DNA of 64,000 nucleotides from Salvia splendens (lineage: Eukaryota > Streptophyta > Magnoliopsida > Lamiales > Lamiaceae), in assembly GCF_004379255.2 (NCBI RefSeq), contig NC_056047.1:25248293-25312292 (forward strand), given 5' to 3'. Both the position numbers and the translations under genes were made by a program. A model generated the notes under the pieces. That model worked only from the letters and a program-made list of their open reading frames with translations, was not told where the DNA came from and made no database searches. This document shows positions 45,863 through 58,287 of this stretch, in pieces; within the stretch, counting starts at the first letter, position 1; each line of letters opens with the position of its first letter.

Positions 45863-46179
45863 CTCTTTTCCAGATTATCCATGAATTTTACCTTTTCTTT
45901 CTTCTTATTTTCTTCATTTTTTATGTTTTTTTTCAGTTATGAAGGTTTTGTTTTGGGCATGAGTAGTTTTGCGGAAGTTAGTAGTGTGTATATCGTATGG
46001 AACTTTGGATAGTGTAATAAATCGGCATATAATTATGAAACTGAATTAACCTGAACTTTTTTTCATATTTTTTGAGATAAACATGTGTTTCCTTTCTATG
46101 TGTGTATATTATTCATGATTCGGGGATGTTAGTTGTCATTGTTCAAGTGATTAGCATAAGTGATTATCATGAATTAATA

Positions 46180-47495
46180 CACACATCACTCTTAGCATGA
46201 TTTTACTTCACTCTTGTTTACAAAACACATCACTCTTATTCTGATTTTACTTCACTCTTGTTCACAAAACACATCACTCTTATTCTGATTTTACTTCACT
46301 CTTGTTCACAAAACACTTCACTCTTGTTCACAAAACACATCACTCTTATTCTGATTTTACTTCACTCTTGTTCACAAAACACATCACTCTTATTCTGATT
46401 TTACTTCACTCTTGTTCACAAAACACATCACTCTTATTCTGATTTTACTTCACTCTTGTTCACAAAACAAATCACTCTTATTCTAATTTTACTTCACTCT
46501 TGTTCACAAAACACATCACTCTTATTCCGATCTTACTTCACTCTTGTTCACAAAACACATCACTCTTACTCTGATTTTACTTCACTCTTGTTCACAAACA
46601 AGAGTGTAATTCTCCAAAAATAGGTATATGGCTGGTGTAATTCTCCAAAAATAATTATAACTTGATCAGAAACTGGATGCTTAGATGTATGGCTGAGTTG
46701 ATGAATCCATGACCTTGATAAGAGAAGTGCATGCTAAAAGAGTCGTGGTGTTTCTCAATGCAGAAATTGTCAAATTGAAGTGGATTTTGAATACTTCACT
46801 CTTGTTTACAAAACACATCACTCTTGTTCACAAAACACATCACTCTTACTCAGATTTTACTTCACTCTTGTTCACAAAACACATCACTCTTACTCATATT
46901 TTACTTCACTCTTGTTCACAAAACACATCACTATTACTCAGATTTTACTTCACTCTTGTTCACAAAACACATCACTCTTACTCAGATTTTACTTCACTCT
47001 TGTTTACAAAACACATCACTCTTAGCATAATTTTACTTCATTCTTGTTCACAAAGCACATCACTCTTACTCAGATTTTACTTCACTCTTGTTCACAAAAC
47101 ACATCACTCTTACTCAGATTTTACTTCAGTCTTGTTCACAAAACACATCACTCTTACTCAGATTTTACTTCACTCTTATTCACAAAACACATCACTCTTA
47201 CTCAGATTTTACTTCACTCTTGTTCACAAACCGCATCACTCTTAGCATGATTTTACTTCACTCTTGTTTACAAACACATGACTCTTAGCATGATTTTACT
47301 TCACTCTTGTTTACAAACACATGACTCTTAGCATGATTTTACTTAACTCTTGTTCACAAAACACATCACTCTTAGCATGATTTTACTTCACTTTTGTTCA
47401 CAAAGCACATCACTCTTACTCAGATTTTACTTCACTCTTGTTCACAAAACACATCACTCTTACTCAGATTTTACTTCACTCTTGTTTACAAACAA
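46180..47495. repeat. 44-bp minisatellite in family C element (two blocks)
   Basis: Units read ACTTCACTCTTGTTCACAAA then ACACATCACTCTTACTCAGA then TTTT. About ten units lie in 46180-46605 and about sixteen in 46795-47490, split by unrelated text. The unit contains no stop in any plus frame, so ORFs up to 178 codons arise without meaning. The same unit forms the array at 59165-59860 in the sister element. Confidence 0.92.
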
Positions 47496-47882
47496 ATTCT
47501 TTAAAAAATTACTATACACAAATATTCTTTAAAAAACAATAAGGAAAAGGATGGAAAAGAGTAGAAAAAGCTGAGTTCCAAGAACTATCACATTGTTTGG
47601 TTGCAGAAAAGTCTTTTGTCTTCCAACCTGTATACGAGGAATGACCCGGCTCCTTCTCTTGATAGCTAAAATCCAACAAAAATGGTGGTAACATCACTGT
47701 CTATTTTTCTGATTATTGAACCAAAACATTAGTACTACTATCTAAGAAATTAAGAAAACCAAACTTTGATGGATACTACAAAATCCCACTTGTTTCAAAA
47801 CACTATAATTTACTTCATTAAAACACAAACTCAGTCATTCTCTCTCCCTCTTCAATTCAGTATTCAGAAAAACAAATAAAAA

Positions 47883-48068
47883 ATGCCTATTGTGACACCT
47901 ATTGAGATTAAATTACTAGTTCTCATAATCGTTGCAGCTATCGTCGGTGGCTTGGCCGTTATCGCTGCTTTCATATACCTCATGCGTTCACTGCTTCATT
48001 CATCTCACACAATGGCGTGGCCGATGGCGGGGAAGCCATTGACGGTGCTGAAGTTGCAGGAGACGTAA
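47883..48068 (+). pseudogene. Captured first exon of a small membrane protein, fused to antisense GT47
   Basis: Preceded by a CT-rich leader (CTCTCTCCCTCTTCAATTC near 47840) typical of plant 5' UTRs. ATG 47883 opens MPIVTPIEIKLLVL followed by a strong hydrophobic segment (IIVAAIVGGLAVIAAFIYL) and LMRSLLHSS. At about 48010 the text switches to the reverse of the GT47 fragment, so the last residues (MAWPMAGKPLTV) are artefactual. The parent gene is not recognised. Because leader and start are kept, this fragment could be transcribed if a promoter was captured too; I see none for certain. Confidence 0.5.
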
Positions 48069-48238
48069 ACGGGGACGAAGAAAAAGTCGGCCTCCCATGG
48101 CTCGAATGTGCGAATATCACTGCTCAACAAGGCTCGGTGGATGGCCACCTCCGCCGCGAATAGATGGCTGCTGCACCGCTCGTTTGCTAGCCAGTCGGAG
48201 TTGAATTTCGGTGGCAATTCGTAGACGTAGACTTTCAT
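48009..48238 (-). pseudogene. Captured GT47 exostosin-family glycosyltransferase fragment
   Basis: Minus-strand frame opens MKVYVYELPPKFNSDWL, then NERCSSHLFAAEVAIHRALL, and EADFFFVPVYVSCNFSTVNG up to GHA at about 48012. This is the conserved N-terminal half of the exostosin domain of plant GT47 enzymes, Golgi glycosyltransferases that build cell-wall polysaccharides. The frame is intact over about 75 residues, but the nucleotide-sugar-binding C-terminal part is missing and it ends in foreign sequence. It is a recent-looking fragment, GC-rich, inside a transposon. Confidence 0.85.
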
Positions 48239-48446
48239 TCCATTGAGTGGCCATTTACCACATATCTGTACTTTTGACCATAATACCCCTGCATTTTTAT
48301 TATAGAGTAAATTTATGATTAATGGAACTAATATCTCCTTAAATTCGAAAATTAATACTCACCCTTGATTTTTTTGATCTTGTGGCTATGATTTGTTCTC
48401 TAGTTATTTGGTTAAGGGGTGTTTGCCATAGATCACTACCCTATAT

Positions 48447-49815
48447 GGATGTATTCAGATTAATGTGTAAAAAACTATTAAAAATTAAAACTAATTCCAT
48501 CTATTGATTAGTGGTTATCTGATGGTTAATATATGAGCCACTTGGAATTAAATTTAATAATAAAAAAATCAAAAAGGGTACGGATGGTATAGCAAAAAAT
48601 TAGCAGTTATTCACAACCCATTCACGTAAGATTTTTATTCTGGGAGATTTTTTTTCCGTAATTAGCACACATCACCACTAATAATCTTCTTTACGTCGAT
48701 GCTGGAGAGGAGAATTACTGTAGTTCTTCATCGCCTTTTGCCTCCAACAATTCGAGTAACTACAGCTGTTCGTCATAGTCGTCAATTAATATAGGAAATC
48801 GTTATTAAACCTGCCAATTCATCTACAGTTGTGGATGATGGAAGAAGGTAGTTTTGTATTTTGTATTTATGATTTGTGAATACTCTTCAGATCTCTCGTA
48901 TTGCTTGCATTTGTTTTATCAATTTGTGAATATTGGTCGTCCTTTGCTTGTAAGGATGATGTACGCATATGATTTTTTAATGTACATGCTCTCTCTGCAT
49001 AATGTATGAAATAAGCAGTTTAGTGTTTTGGTGTAGTTGAATCCATACCCTTTGGGTTTTGCAACCCTTCGGGCTATGTTGTAGTACCGATTGACTAAAG
49101 AAAACTTCACCAAGGCCAGGGATATTAATCCTTTTCCCTAGGGTTTATAAATCCATTTGGCTAGGGAATATTACCTTAACTGTCATAGAATTTGTGTTTT
49201 TACTCTTTGGTTTTTGTTTCATGTAGAATTTGATGTACGAATCCGTTTTTGTAATGTATATGTGTTCTTTGATTAATGTACGAAAGAAGTAGTTTAATGT
49301 GTGAGTCTAGTTGAATCCATACTCTTTAGGTTTCGCAATCCATGGGGCTAGGTTGTAGTACCGACTCACAAACGAAACCATCACCAATTGCATAGAATTA
49401 GAATCATTCCCTAGGGTTTAGCTATCCATGGGGCTAGGGCATATAACCAACACATGCTTATCATTTCGTTTTCTAATGTGAGTTTTGGATTTATACAAGA
49501 AATAATGTACGAATATAGTCTTATAATGTACATGCCTAACAATGACTAATGTAGAAAATTAATCGTATAATTTATACTCTTTTGGATTCTGTTTGGTGAC
49601 AATTATACTTGTTTTTTTATGTACAGATGCTAGTCGTATTATCTACCAAAGGGAAAATGCTATAAAGGAGGCAAGCAGATCGCTTCGAAAGGGTATTACA
49701 TGTGGTGCGATGTGCCATCATGATTCGAGATCATGTCCAGAAAAAGATACGGATATAGGCAATGAGAAGCATATAAGAGGGGAAGAAGAAATCATGATAA
49801 TTTTTTAATTGTTTT
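48447..49815. other. AT-rich repeat region, with exon-like Cys motif at its end
   Basis: Contains modules in reverse orientation to those of the tandem array that follows: GGTTTAGCTATCCATGGGGC near 49420, GGTTTCGCAATCCATGGGGC near 49330, and degenerate ones near 49050 and 49145, along with AATGTACG words. An exon-like frame at 49629-49808, after the acceptor TTATGTACAG, reads ENAIKEASRSLRKGITCGAM and CHHDSRSCPEKD. The C..C..HDSR.CP pattern resembles the zinc finger at the tail of FAR1/MULE proteins, but only weakly. Could be part of a decayed autonomous element. Confidence 0.35.
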
Positions 49816-51514
49816 CCAAACATATTGTTTCCAACAGCTGCTTGACATTTACATATTTAGTACTGGATGATTACATTTTTAATGAGTTTTCGTACATATT
49901 TACTATTGAATGACTACATTATTTATGAGTTTTTGTACATCATTCGTTTAGGCAGTGAATGACTACATTATTTACTATTCAATGACTACATTATATATGA
50001 GTGAATGACTACATTAGTTATGACTTGTATGTACCTCGTCCAATTATTCTATTACAATGGTACATTACTATGTCATGATGCGTTACATTATCCCTACATG
50101 TACATTACCAACACACTTAATAAATAATGTACGCGTTTTTATACATTTAATGTACTATTGATACAATAAATAATGTACAGTTGCATAATGCACACAATGC
50201 TATCATTAATGTACAAAAATCAAATTGTACATTAAAACATAAATATTATAAACAATGTAAATGCTCTAGCTCCACGCTCAGTCACCCTATCCGCAACCAT
50301 TTCCTACCTAAATTGGTGTATAAATGAAAGGGGAATGTCTTCATCAAAATCATCATCGAAGTCGTCCGCAGTCCACTTTGATTCTAATAAGACAAGTGTA
50401 CATGTATTAGTACAGATGTAAATTGAATGTCTAATAACACAACGTATCAATGTAGAATCTGAATTGTACAGATCGAAATAATGGATGTAATATGATGCTT
50501 CAAATTAGAAGACTTGATGTACAATTAAGACTGAATAATGTATCAATACATTGAAATTAATGTACACATCAAATCCTTACACAAGTACATCACTTGCTAA
50601 TACGCATGTGCATTAGTTGTCACTTTTCATACAGTATTTACTGTATACAATCTAAAACTCATGAAAAAATTAAATTCAATGCATGTGGCAGTACTATATC
50701 CTAGCCCCATTGATTGCTAAACCTTAGGAGAATGATTTAAACTCCCCACCCATGGTGACGTTTTCATTTTTTTAGTGGGTACTATATCCTAGCCCCGTGG
50801 ATTACGAAACCCAAATGGTATGGATTCAACACCCGCCAAACATTAAACCCTACATTAAAGGCTAATTTTCGTAAATTATTTACCGTATGAAAATCGAAAC
50901 ACACGTAAAAAAATCAAATCATATAAAAATAGGGCATATTAAAATAATAATGTACAACATCAGACAGAAATAATTTACGAATTTGATTCAACAATGAAAC
51001 ACAAACAAACAAAGAATGTATTATAACTACATGATGTACACATCTAGTTACATGATGTATCAGAACATAGTAATGCACCATTGTAATACACATTTTGTCA
51101 AACATATTGTTCCAACAGCTGCTTTGACATCTACATTATCCAGAACTGAATGATTACATTATTAAGGAGTTTTCGTACATTTTTACTATTGAATCATTAC
51201 ATTATATATGAGTTTTTGTACATCATTCGTTTAGGAAGTGAATGACTACATTATTTACTATTCAATGACTACATTATATATGAGTGAATAACTACATTAG
51301 TTATGACTTGTATGTACCTCTTCCAATTATTCTATTACAATGGTACATTACTATGTCATTGTGCGTTACATTATCCCTACATGTACATTACCAACACACT
51401 TAATAAAGAATGTATGCATTTTTATACATTTAATGTACTATTGATACAATAAATAATGTACAGTTGCATAATTCACACAATGCTATCAGTAACGTACAAA
51501 AATCAAATTGTACA

Positions 51515-51733
51515 TTAAAACATAAATATTATAACCAATGTAAACGTTTTAGCGCCACGCTCAGTCACCCTATCCGCAGCCATTTCCTCCCTAAATTGGT
51601 GTATAAATGAAAAGGGAATATCTTCATCAAAGTCATCAACGAAGTCGTTCGTTGTCCACTTTGATTCAAATAAGACGAGCGTGCATGTATTAGTCCAGAT
51701 GTAAATTGAATGTCTAATAACACAACGTATCAA
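51515..51733 (-). CDS. 72-codon ORF of tandem unit 2 (unknown)
   Basis: MIRCVIRHSIYIWTNTCTLV then ESKWTTNDFVDDFDEDIPFS and FREEMAADRVTERGAKTF. An acceptor-like TTATTTGAATCAAAG precedes ESKW, so the real exon may start there. The core is acidic and the end basic. No family recognised. Unit 1 has the same stretch (50270-50410) but its frame is broken. Confidence 0.35.
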   Translation of the reverse strand: MIRCVIRHSIYIWTNTCTLVLFESKWTTNDFVDDFDEDIPFSFIHQFREEMAADRVTERGAKTFTLVIIFMF

Positions 51734-52820
51734 TGCAGAATCAGGATTGTACAGATCGAAATAATCGATGTAATATGATGCTTCAAATTAGAAGAGTTGA
51801 TGTACAAATAAGACTGAATAATGTATCAATACATTGTAATTAATGTACACATTAAATCCTTACACAGGTACATCACTTGCTAATACGCATGTACATTAGT
51901 TGTCACTTTTCATACATTATTTATTGTATGCCATCTAAAACTCATGAAAAAATGAAATTCAATGCAAGTGGTGGTACTATATCCTAGCCCTATTGATTGC
52001 TAAACCCTATGAGAACGAATCAAACTTTCTACCCATGGTGATGTTTTCTTTTTGTTAGTGGGTACTACAACCTAGACCTATGAATTGCTAAACCCAAAGG
52101 GTATGGATTCAACTCCTGCCAAACATTAAACCATACATTAAAGGCTAATTTTCGTACATTATTTACCGTATGAAAATCAAAACACACATAAAAAAATTAA
52201 ATCATATAAAAATAGAGCATATAAAAATAATAATGTACAACATCAGACAAAAAGAATGTACGAATTTGATTCAGTAATGAAACACAAACAAACAAAGAAT
52301 GTATTATAACTACATGATGTATCAAAACATAGTAATGCACCATTGTAATAGACATTTTGTCAAACATATTGTTTCCAACAACTGCTTTGACATCTACATT
52401 ATTCAGTACTGAATGATTACATCATTAATGTGTTTTCGTACATATTTACTATAGAATCACAACATTATTTATGAGTTTTCGTACATATTTACTATAGAAT
52501 CACTACATTATTTATGAGTTTTTGTACATCATTCGTTTAGGCAGTGAATGACTACATTATTTACTATTCAATGACTACATTATATATGAGTGAATGACTA
52601 CATTAGTTATGACTTGTATGTACATCTTCCAATTATTCTATTGCAATGGTACATTACTATGTCATGATGCGTTACATTATCCCTACATGTACATTACCAA
52701 CACACTTAATAAATAATGTACCTGTTTTTATACATTTAATGTACTATTGATACAATCAATAATGTATTATTGCATAATGCACACAATGCTTTCATTAATG
52801 TACAAAAATCAAATTGTAGA

Positions 52821-53039
52821 TTAAAACATAAATATTATAAACAATGTAAACGCTCTAGCGCCACGCCCAGTCACCCTATGCGCAGCCATTTCCTCCCTAA
52901 ATTGGTGCATAAATGAATGGGGAATGTCTTCGTCAAAGTCATCATCGAAGTCGTTCGCTGTCCACTTTGATTCTAATAAGACAAGCGTACATGTATTAGT
53001 CCAGATGTAAATTGAATGTCTAATAACACAACGTATCAA
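52821..53039 (-). CDS. 72-codon ORF of tandem unit 3 (unknown)
   Basis: Same ORF as in unit 2, with LLESKWTANDFDDDFDEDIP and FREEMAAHRVTGRGARAF. Protein identical to units 4 and 5. The preserved frame reflects recent copying and is not by itself proof of selection. Confidence 0.35.
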   Translation of the reverse strand: MIRCVIRHSIYIWTNTCTLVLLESKWTANDFDDDFDEDIPHSFMHQFREEMAAHRVTGRGARAFTLFIIFMF

Positions 53040-54128
53040 TGTAGAATCTGGATTGTACAGATCGAAAGAATGGATGTAATATGATGCTTCGAATTAGAAG
53101 ACTTGATGTACAACTAAGACTGAATAATGTATCAATACATTGTAATTAATGTACACATTAAATCCTTACACAAGTACATCACTTGCTAATACGCATGTTC
53201 ATTAGTTTTCACTTTTCATACATTATTTATTTTATGCCATCTAAAACTCATGAAAAAATGAAATTCAATGCAAGTGGTGGTACTATATCCTAGCCCCATT
53301 GGTTGCTACACCCTATGAGAATGATTCAAACTCTCTACCCATGGTGATGTTTACTTTTTGTTAGTGGATACTACAACCTAGACCTATGGATTGCTAAACC
53401 CAAAGGGTATGGATTCAACTCCTGCCAAACATTAAACCATACATTAAAGGCTAATTTTCGTACATTATTTACCGTATGAAAATCAAAACACACATAAAAA
53501 AATCAAATCATATAAAAATAGAGCATATAAAAATAATAATGTACAACATTAGGAAAAAAAAGGATGTACGAATTTGATTCAATAATGAAACACAAACAAA
53601 CAAAGAATGTATTATAACTACATGATGTATCAAAACATAGTAATGCACCATTGTAATAGACATTTTGTCAAACATATTGTTTCCAACAGCTGCTTTGACA
53701 TCTACATTATTCAGTATTGAATGATTACATCATTAATAAGTTTTCGTACATATTTACTATAGAATCACTACATTATTTATGAGTTTTTGTACATATTTAC
53801 TATAGAATCACTACATTATTTATGAGTTTTTGTACATCATTCGTTTAGGAAGTGAATGACTACATTATTTACTATTCAATGACTACATTATATATGAGTG
53901 AATGACTACATTAGTTATGACTTGTATGTACCTCTTCCAATTATTCTATTGCAATGGTACATTACTATGTCATGATGCGTTACATTATCCCTACATGTAC
54001 ATTACCAACACACTTAATAAATAATGTACCTGTTTTTATACATTTAATGTACTATTTATACAATCAATAATGTGTTGTTGCATAATGCACACAATGCTAT
54101 TATTAATGTACAAAAATCAAATTGTACA

Positions 54129-54347
54129 TTAAAACATAAATATTATAAACAATGTAAACGCTCTAGCGCCACGCCCAGTCACCCTATGCGCAGCCATTTC
54201 CTCCCTAAATTGGTGCATAAATGAATGGGGAATGTCTTCGTCAAAGTCATCATCGAAGTCGTTCGCTGTCCACTTTGATTCTAATAAGACAAGCGTACAT
54301 GTATTAGTCCAGATGTAAATTGAATGTCTAATAACACAACGTATCAA
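54129..54347 (-). CDS. 72-codon ORF of tandem unit 4 (unknown)
   Basis: Identical in protein to the unit 3 copy; exactly 1308 bp downstream of it. An LLESKW start of the acidic core follows an AG acceptor-like word on the minus strand. Confidence 0.35.
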   Translation of the reverse strand: MIRCVIRHSIYIWTNTCTLVLLESKWTANDFDDDFDEDIPHSFMHQFREEMAAHRVTGRGARAFTLFIIFMF

Positions 54348-55436
54348 TGTAGAATCTGGATTGTACAGATCGAAAGAATGGATGTAATATGATGCTTCGA
54401 ATTAGAAGACTTGATGTACAACTAAGACTGAATAATGTATCAATACATTGTAATTAATGTACACATTAAATCCTTACACAAGTACATCACTTGCTAATAC
54501 GCATGTTCATTAGTTTTCACTTTTCATACATTATTTATTTTATGCCATCTAAAACTCATGAAAAAATGAAATTCAATGCAAGTGGTGGTACTATATCCTA
54601 GCCCCATTGGTTGCTACACCCTATGAGAATGATTCAAACTCTCTACCCATGGTGATGTTTACTTTTTGTTAGTGGATACTACAACCTAGACCTATGGATT
54701 GCTAAACCCAAAGGGTATGGATTCAACTCCTGCCAAACATTAAACCATACATTAAAGGCTAATTTTCGTACATTATTTACCGTATGAAAATCAAAACACA
54801 CATAAAAAAATCAAATCATATAAAAATAGAGCATATAAAAATAATAATGTACAACATTAGGAAAAAAAAGGATGTACGAATTTGATTCAATAATGAAACA
54901 CAAACAAACAAAGAATGTATTATAACTACATGATGTATCAAAACATAGTAATGCACCATTGTAATAGACATTTTGTCAAACATATTGTTTCCAACAGCTG
55001 CTTTGACATCTACATTATTCAGTATTGAATGATTACATCATTAATAAGTTTTCGTACATATTTACTATAGAATCACTACATTATTTATGAGTTTTTGTAC
55101 ATATTTACTATAGAATCACTACATTATTTATGAGTTTTTGTACATCATTCGTTTAGGAAGTGAATGACTACATTATTTACTATTCAATGACTACATTATA
55201 TATGAGTGAATGACTACATTAGTTATGACTTGTATGTACCTCTTCCAATTATTCTATTGCAATGGTACATTACTATGTCATGATGCGTTACATTATCCCT
55301 ACATGTACATTACCAACACACTTAATAAATAATGTACCTGTTTTTATACATTTAATGTACTATTTATACAATCAATAATGTGTTGTTGCATAATGCACAC
55401 AATGCTATCATTAATTTACAAAAATCAAATTGTACA

Positions 55437-55655
55437 TTAAAACATAAATATTATAAACAATGTAAACGCTCTAGCGCCACGCCCAGTCACCCTATGCGCA
55501 GCCATTTCCTCCCTAAATTGGTGCATAAATGAATGGGGAATGTCTTCGTCAAAGTCATCATCGAAGTCGTTCGCTGTCCACTTTGATTCTAATAAGACAA
55601 GCGTACATGTATTAGTCCAGATGTAAATTGAATGTCTAATAACACAACGTATCAA
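55437..55655 (-). CDS. 72-codon ORF of tandem unit 5 (unknown)
   Basis: Identical in protein to units 3 and 4, although the plus-strand DNA after it (from about 55800) follows the unit 2/6 version rather than that of units 3/4, marking a mosaic unit. Confidence 0.35.
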   Translation of the reverse strand: MIRCVIRHSIYIWTNTCTLVLLESKWTANDFDDDFDEDIPHSFMHQFREEMAAHRVTGRGARAFTLFIIFMF

Positions 55656-56743
55656 TGTAGAATCTGGATTGTACAGATCGAAAGAATGGATGTAATATGA
55701 TGCTTCGAATTAGAAGACTTGATGTACAACTAAGACTGAATAATGTATCAATACATTGTAATTAATGTACACATTAAATCCTTACACAAGTACATCACTT
55801 GCTAATACGCATGTACATTAGTTGTCACTTTTCATACATTATTTATTGTATGCCATCTAAAACTCATGAAAAAATGAAATTCAATGCAAGTGGTGGTACT
55901 ATATCCTAGCCCCATTGATTGCTAAACCCTATGAGAATGATTCAAACTCTCTACCCATGGTGATGTTTTCTTTTTGTTGGTGGGTACTACAACCTAGACC
56001 TATGGATTGCTAAACCCAAAGGGTATGGATTCAACTCCTGCCAAACACTAAACCATACATTAAAGGCTAATTTTCGTACATTATTTACCGTATGAAAATC
56101 AAAACACACATAAAAAAATCAAATCATATAAAAATAGAGCATATAAAAATAATAATGTACAACATCAGACAAAAAGAATGTACGAATTTGATTCAATAAT
56201 GAAACACAAACAAACAAAGAATGTATTATAACTACATGATGTATCAAAACATAGTAATGCACCATTGTAATAGACATTTTGTCAAACATATTGTTTCCAA
56301 CAGCTACTTTGACATCTACATTATTCAGTATTGAATGATTACATCATTAATGAGTTTTCGTACATATTTACTATAGAATCACTACATTATTTATGAGTTT
56401 TCGTACATATTTACTATAGAATCACTACATTATTTATGAGTTTTTGTACATCATTCGTTTAGGCAGTGAATGACTACATTATTTACTATTCAATGACTAC
56501 ATTATATATGAGTGAATGACTACATTAGTTATGACTTGTATGTACCTCTTCCAATTATTCTATTGCAATGGTACATTACTATGTCATGATGCGTTACATT
56601 ATCCCTACATGTACATTACCAACACACTTAATAAATAATGTACGCGTTTTTATACATTTAATGTACTATTGATACAATAAATAATGTACTGTTGCATAAT
56701 GCACACAATGCTATCATTAATGTACAAAAAATCAAATTGTACA

Positions 56744-56962
56744 TTAAAACATAAATATTATAAACAATGTAAACGCTCTAGCGCCACGCCCAGTCACCCT
56801 ATGCGCAGCCATTTCCTCCCTAAATTGGTGCATAAATGAATGGGGAATGTCTTCGTCAAAGTCATCATCGAAGTCGTCCGCTGTCCACTTTGATTCTAAT
56901 AAGAGAAGCGTACATGTATTAGTCCAGATGTAAATTGAATGTCTAATAACACAACGTATCAA
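56744..56962 (-). CDS. 72-codon ORF of tandem unit 6 (unknown)
   Basis: Differs from units 3-5 at two residues (LLLLESK, TADDF). The flanks of this unit beyond 57100 resemble unit 1, so units 1 and 6 may be the older outer copies of the array. Confidence 0.35.
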   Translation of the reverse strand: MIRCVIRHSIYIWTNTCTLLLLESKWTADDFDDDFDEDIPHSFMHQFREEMAAHRVTGRGARAFTLFIIFMF

Positions 56963-57610
56963 TGTAGAATCTGGATTGTACAGATCGAAAGAATGGATGT
57001 AATATGATGCTTCAAATTAGAAGACTTGATGTACAAATAAGACTGAATAATGTATCAATACATTGTAATTAATGTACACATTTAATTCTTACACAAGTAC
57101 ATCACTTGCTAATACGCATATGCATTAGTTGTCACTTTTCATACAGTATTTACTGTATACAATCTAAAACTCATGAAAAAATGAAATTCAATGCATGTGG
57201 CGGTACTATATCCTAGCCCCATTGATTGCTAAACCCTAGGAGAATGATTCAAACTCCCCACCCATGGTGACGTTTTCGTTTTATTAGTGGGTACTACAAC
57301 CTAGCCCTTTGTATTGCGAAACCCTAATGGTATGGATTCAACTCCCGCCAAACATTAAACCCTACATTAAAGGCTAATTTTCGTACATTATTTACCGTAT
57401 GAAAATCAAAACACACATAAAAAAATCAAATCATATAAAAATAGAGCATATAAAAACAATAATGTACAACATCAGACTGAAATAATGTACGAATTTGATT
57501 CAATGATGAAACACAGATAAACAAAGAATGTATTATAAATACATGATGTACACACCTAGCTACATGATGTATCAGAACATAGTAATACACCATTGTAATA
57601 GACATTTTGT

Positions 57611-58245
57611 CAATTTCAATCTGATATAGGATGCTACTGTAAATGACATTAACTTTATCAAGATTCAATTTTGAGTAAAAAAGGGTAATCAATAATAACC
57701 GATGAAGTAATGTTGACGGAAAGCTTGAAAATAATGTTGACGAAATGGAAAGGAGAATTACAATGCAAAATCAACTAACAAAATTCAAATTTAAACAAAA
57801 AATCAGCCACTCAACCATGGAAAAACCCTCATCAACACAAACTAACCATGTCAACTACATATACAATTCATGTCAACTATACACATATAACGTCAACTAT
57901 GTGTACAATCCATGTCAATTACATATATAATCCATGTCAACTACATACATATAATGTCAGCTACTTATATCTACATATATTATATGTAAAACGTTATTGT
58001 TGACATAAATAATATAGGTCGTTGACATGAAAATATTTGTTGTTGACATTAATTATTTGCAAAATGTTGTTGTTGACATAAATAACGTTTGCTTTTGACA
58101 TCGTAGTTGACATAATGTCTCTGTAGTTGACATCGCGCGAAAATGACAATTATGCCTCCTAGTTGACATCGCGCGAAAATTTTGAATGAGTGGTTGAAAA
58201 TACATTTTAGTTCTCAATTAGGCCCAAAAATCTCAACCTAACAGG

Positions 58246-58249
<4 letters not shown>
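57611..58249. mobile_element. Family B element, right end defined, left end unclear
   Basis: The right end, TTCTCAATTAGGCCCAAAAA and CTCAACCTAACAGGACCC, is the reverse of the left end of the 44946-45401 element and abuts (TA)n at 58250. The interior is dense in GTTGACAT and its complement (about fifteen copies from 57840 to 58165). I could not find a matching left end; it may lie in the last array unit or be deleted. Confidence 0.6.

Positions 58250-58286
<37 letters not shown>
58250..58286. repeat. (TA)n microsatellite
   Basis: About 18 TA units, shared border of a family B end and a family C end. Confidence 0.95.

Positions 58287-58287
<1 letters not shown>

Larger units (their letters stand above)
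45416..48441. mobile_element. Family C TIR element carrying three gene fragments and a minisatellite
   Basis: Left end GGATAGTGATCAATGTATAA..AACTAGAGAACAAATCTCAG; the right end, read inward, is GGTAGTGATCTATGGCAAAC..AACTAGAGAACAAATCATAG. TA-rich tracts stand outside both ends (a long one at left, a short TATAT at right). Inside, in order: a zinc-ribbon gene fragment, a 44-bp minisatellite in two blocks, a small membrane-protein exon, and an antisense GT47 fragment. The same ends, order and minisatellite recur at 58287-60554 with different cargo. This is a gene-fragment-carrying (Pack-type) non-autonomous transposon by structure; the mobilising enzyme is unknown. Confidence 0.82.
49816..57610. 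repeat. Tandem array of six ~1.3-kb units
   Basis: Units begin at CAAACATATTGTTTCCAACA near 49816, 51102, 52363, 53671, 54979 and 56287. Spacings are about 1286, 1261, 1308, 1308 and 1308 bp, and the last unit ends near 57610. Units 3-5 share long identical stretches, including the same small indels, so they arose by recent unequal exchange or conversion; unit 1 is most diverged. Each unit has TACATTAT-type words, two modules with CTAGCCCCATTGATTGCTAA-like text, and a minus-strand exon-like ORF. The array could be satellite-like or a local expansion inside a transposon; assembly collapse or expansion cannot be excluded. Confidence 0.92.

Noticed and set aside
46709..47490. Overlapping ORFs of 60-178 codons (repeats of HKTHHSYSDFTSLLF)
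   Set aside because: They follow from a stop-free 44-bp tandem unit whose length is not a multiple of three; all frames stay open. No independent coding sign.
47883..48068. A real small membrane-protein gene of 61 codons
   Set aside because: The second half is the reverse of a GT47 exon and the whole lies within a TIR element; treated as a captured fragment.
57745..57930. 61-codon ORF in the GTTGACAT-rich stretch
   Set aside because: Product is a translation of GTCAAC/TACATA repeats; no evidence for coding.
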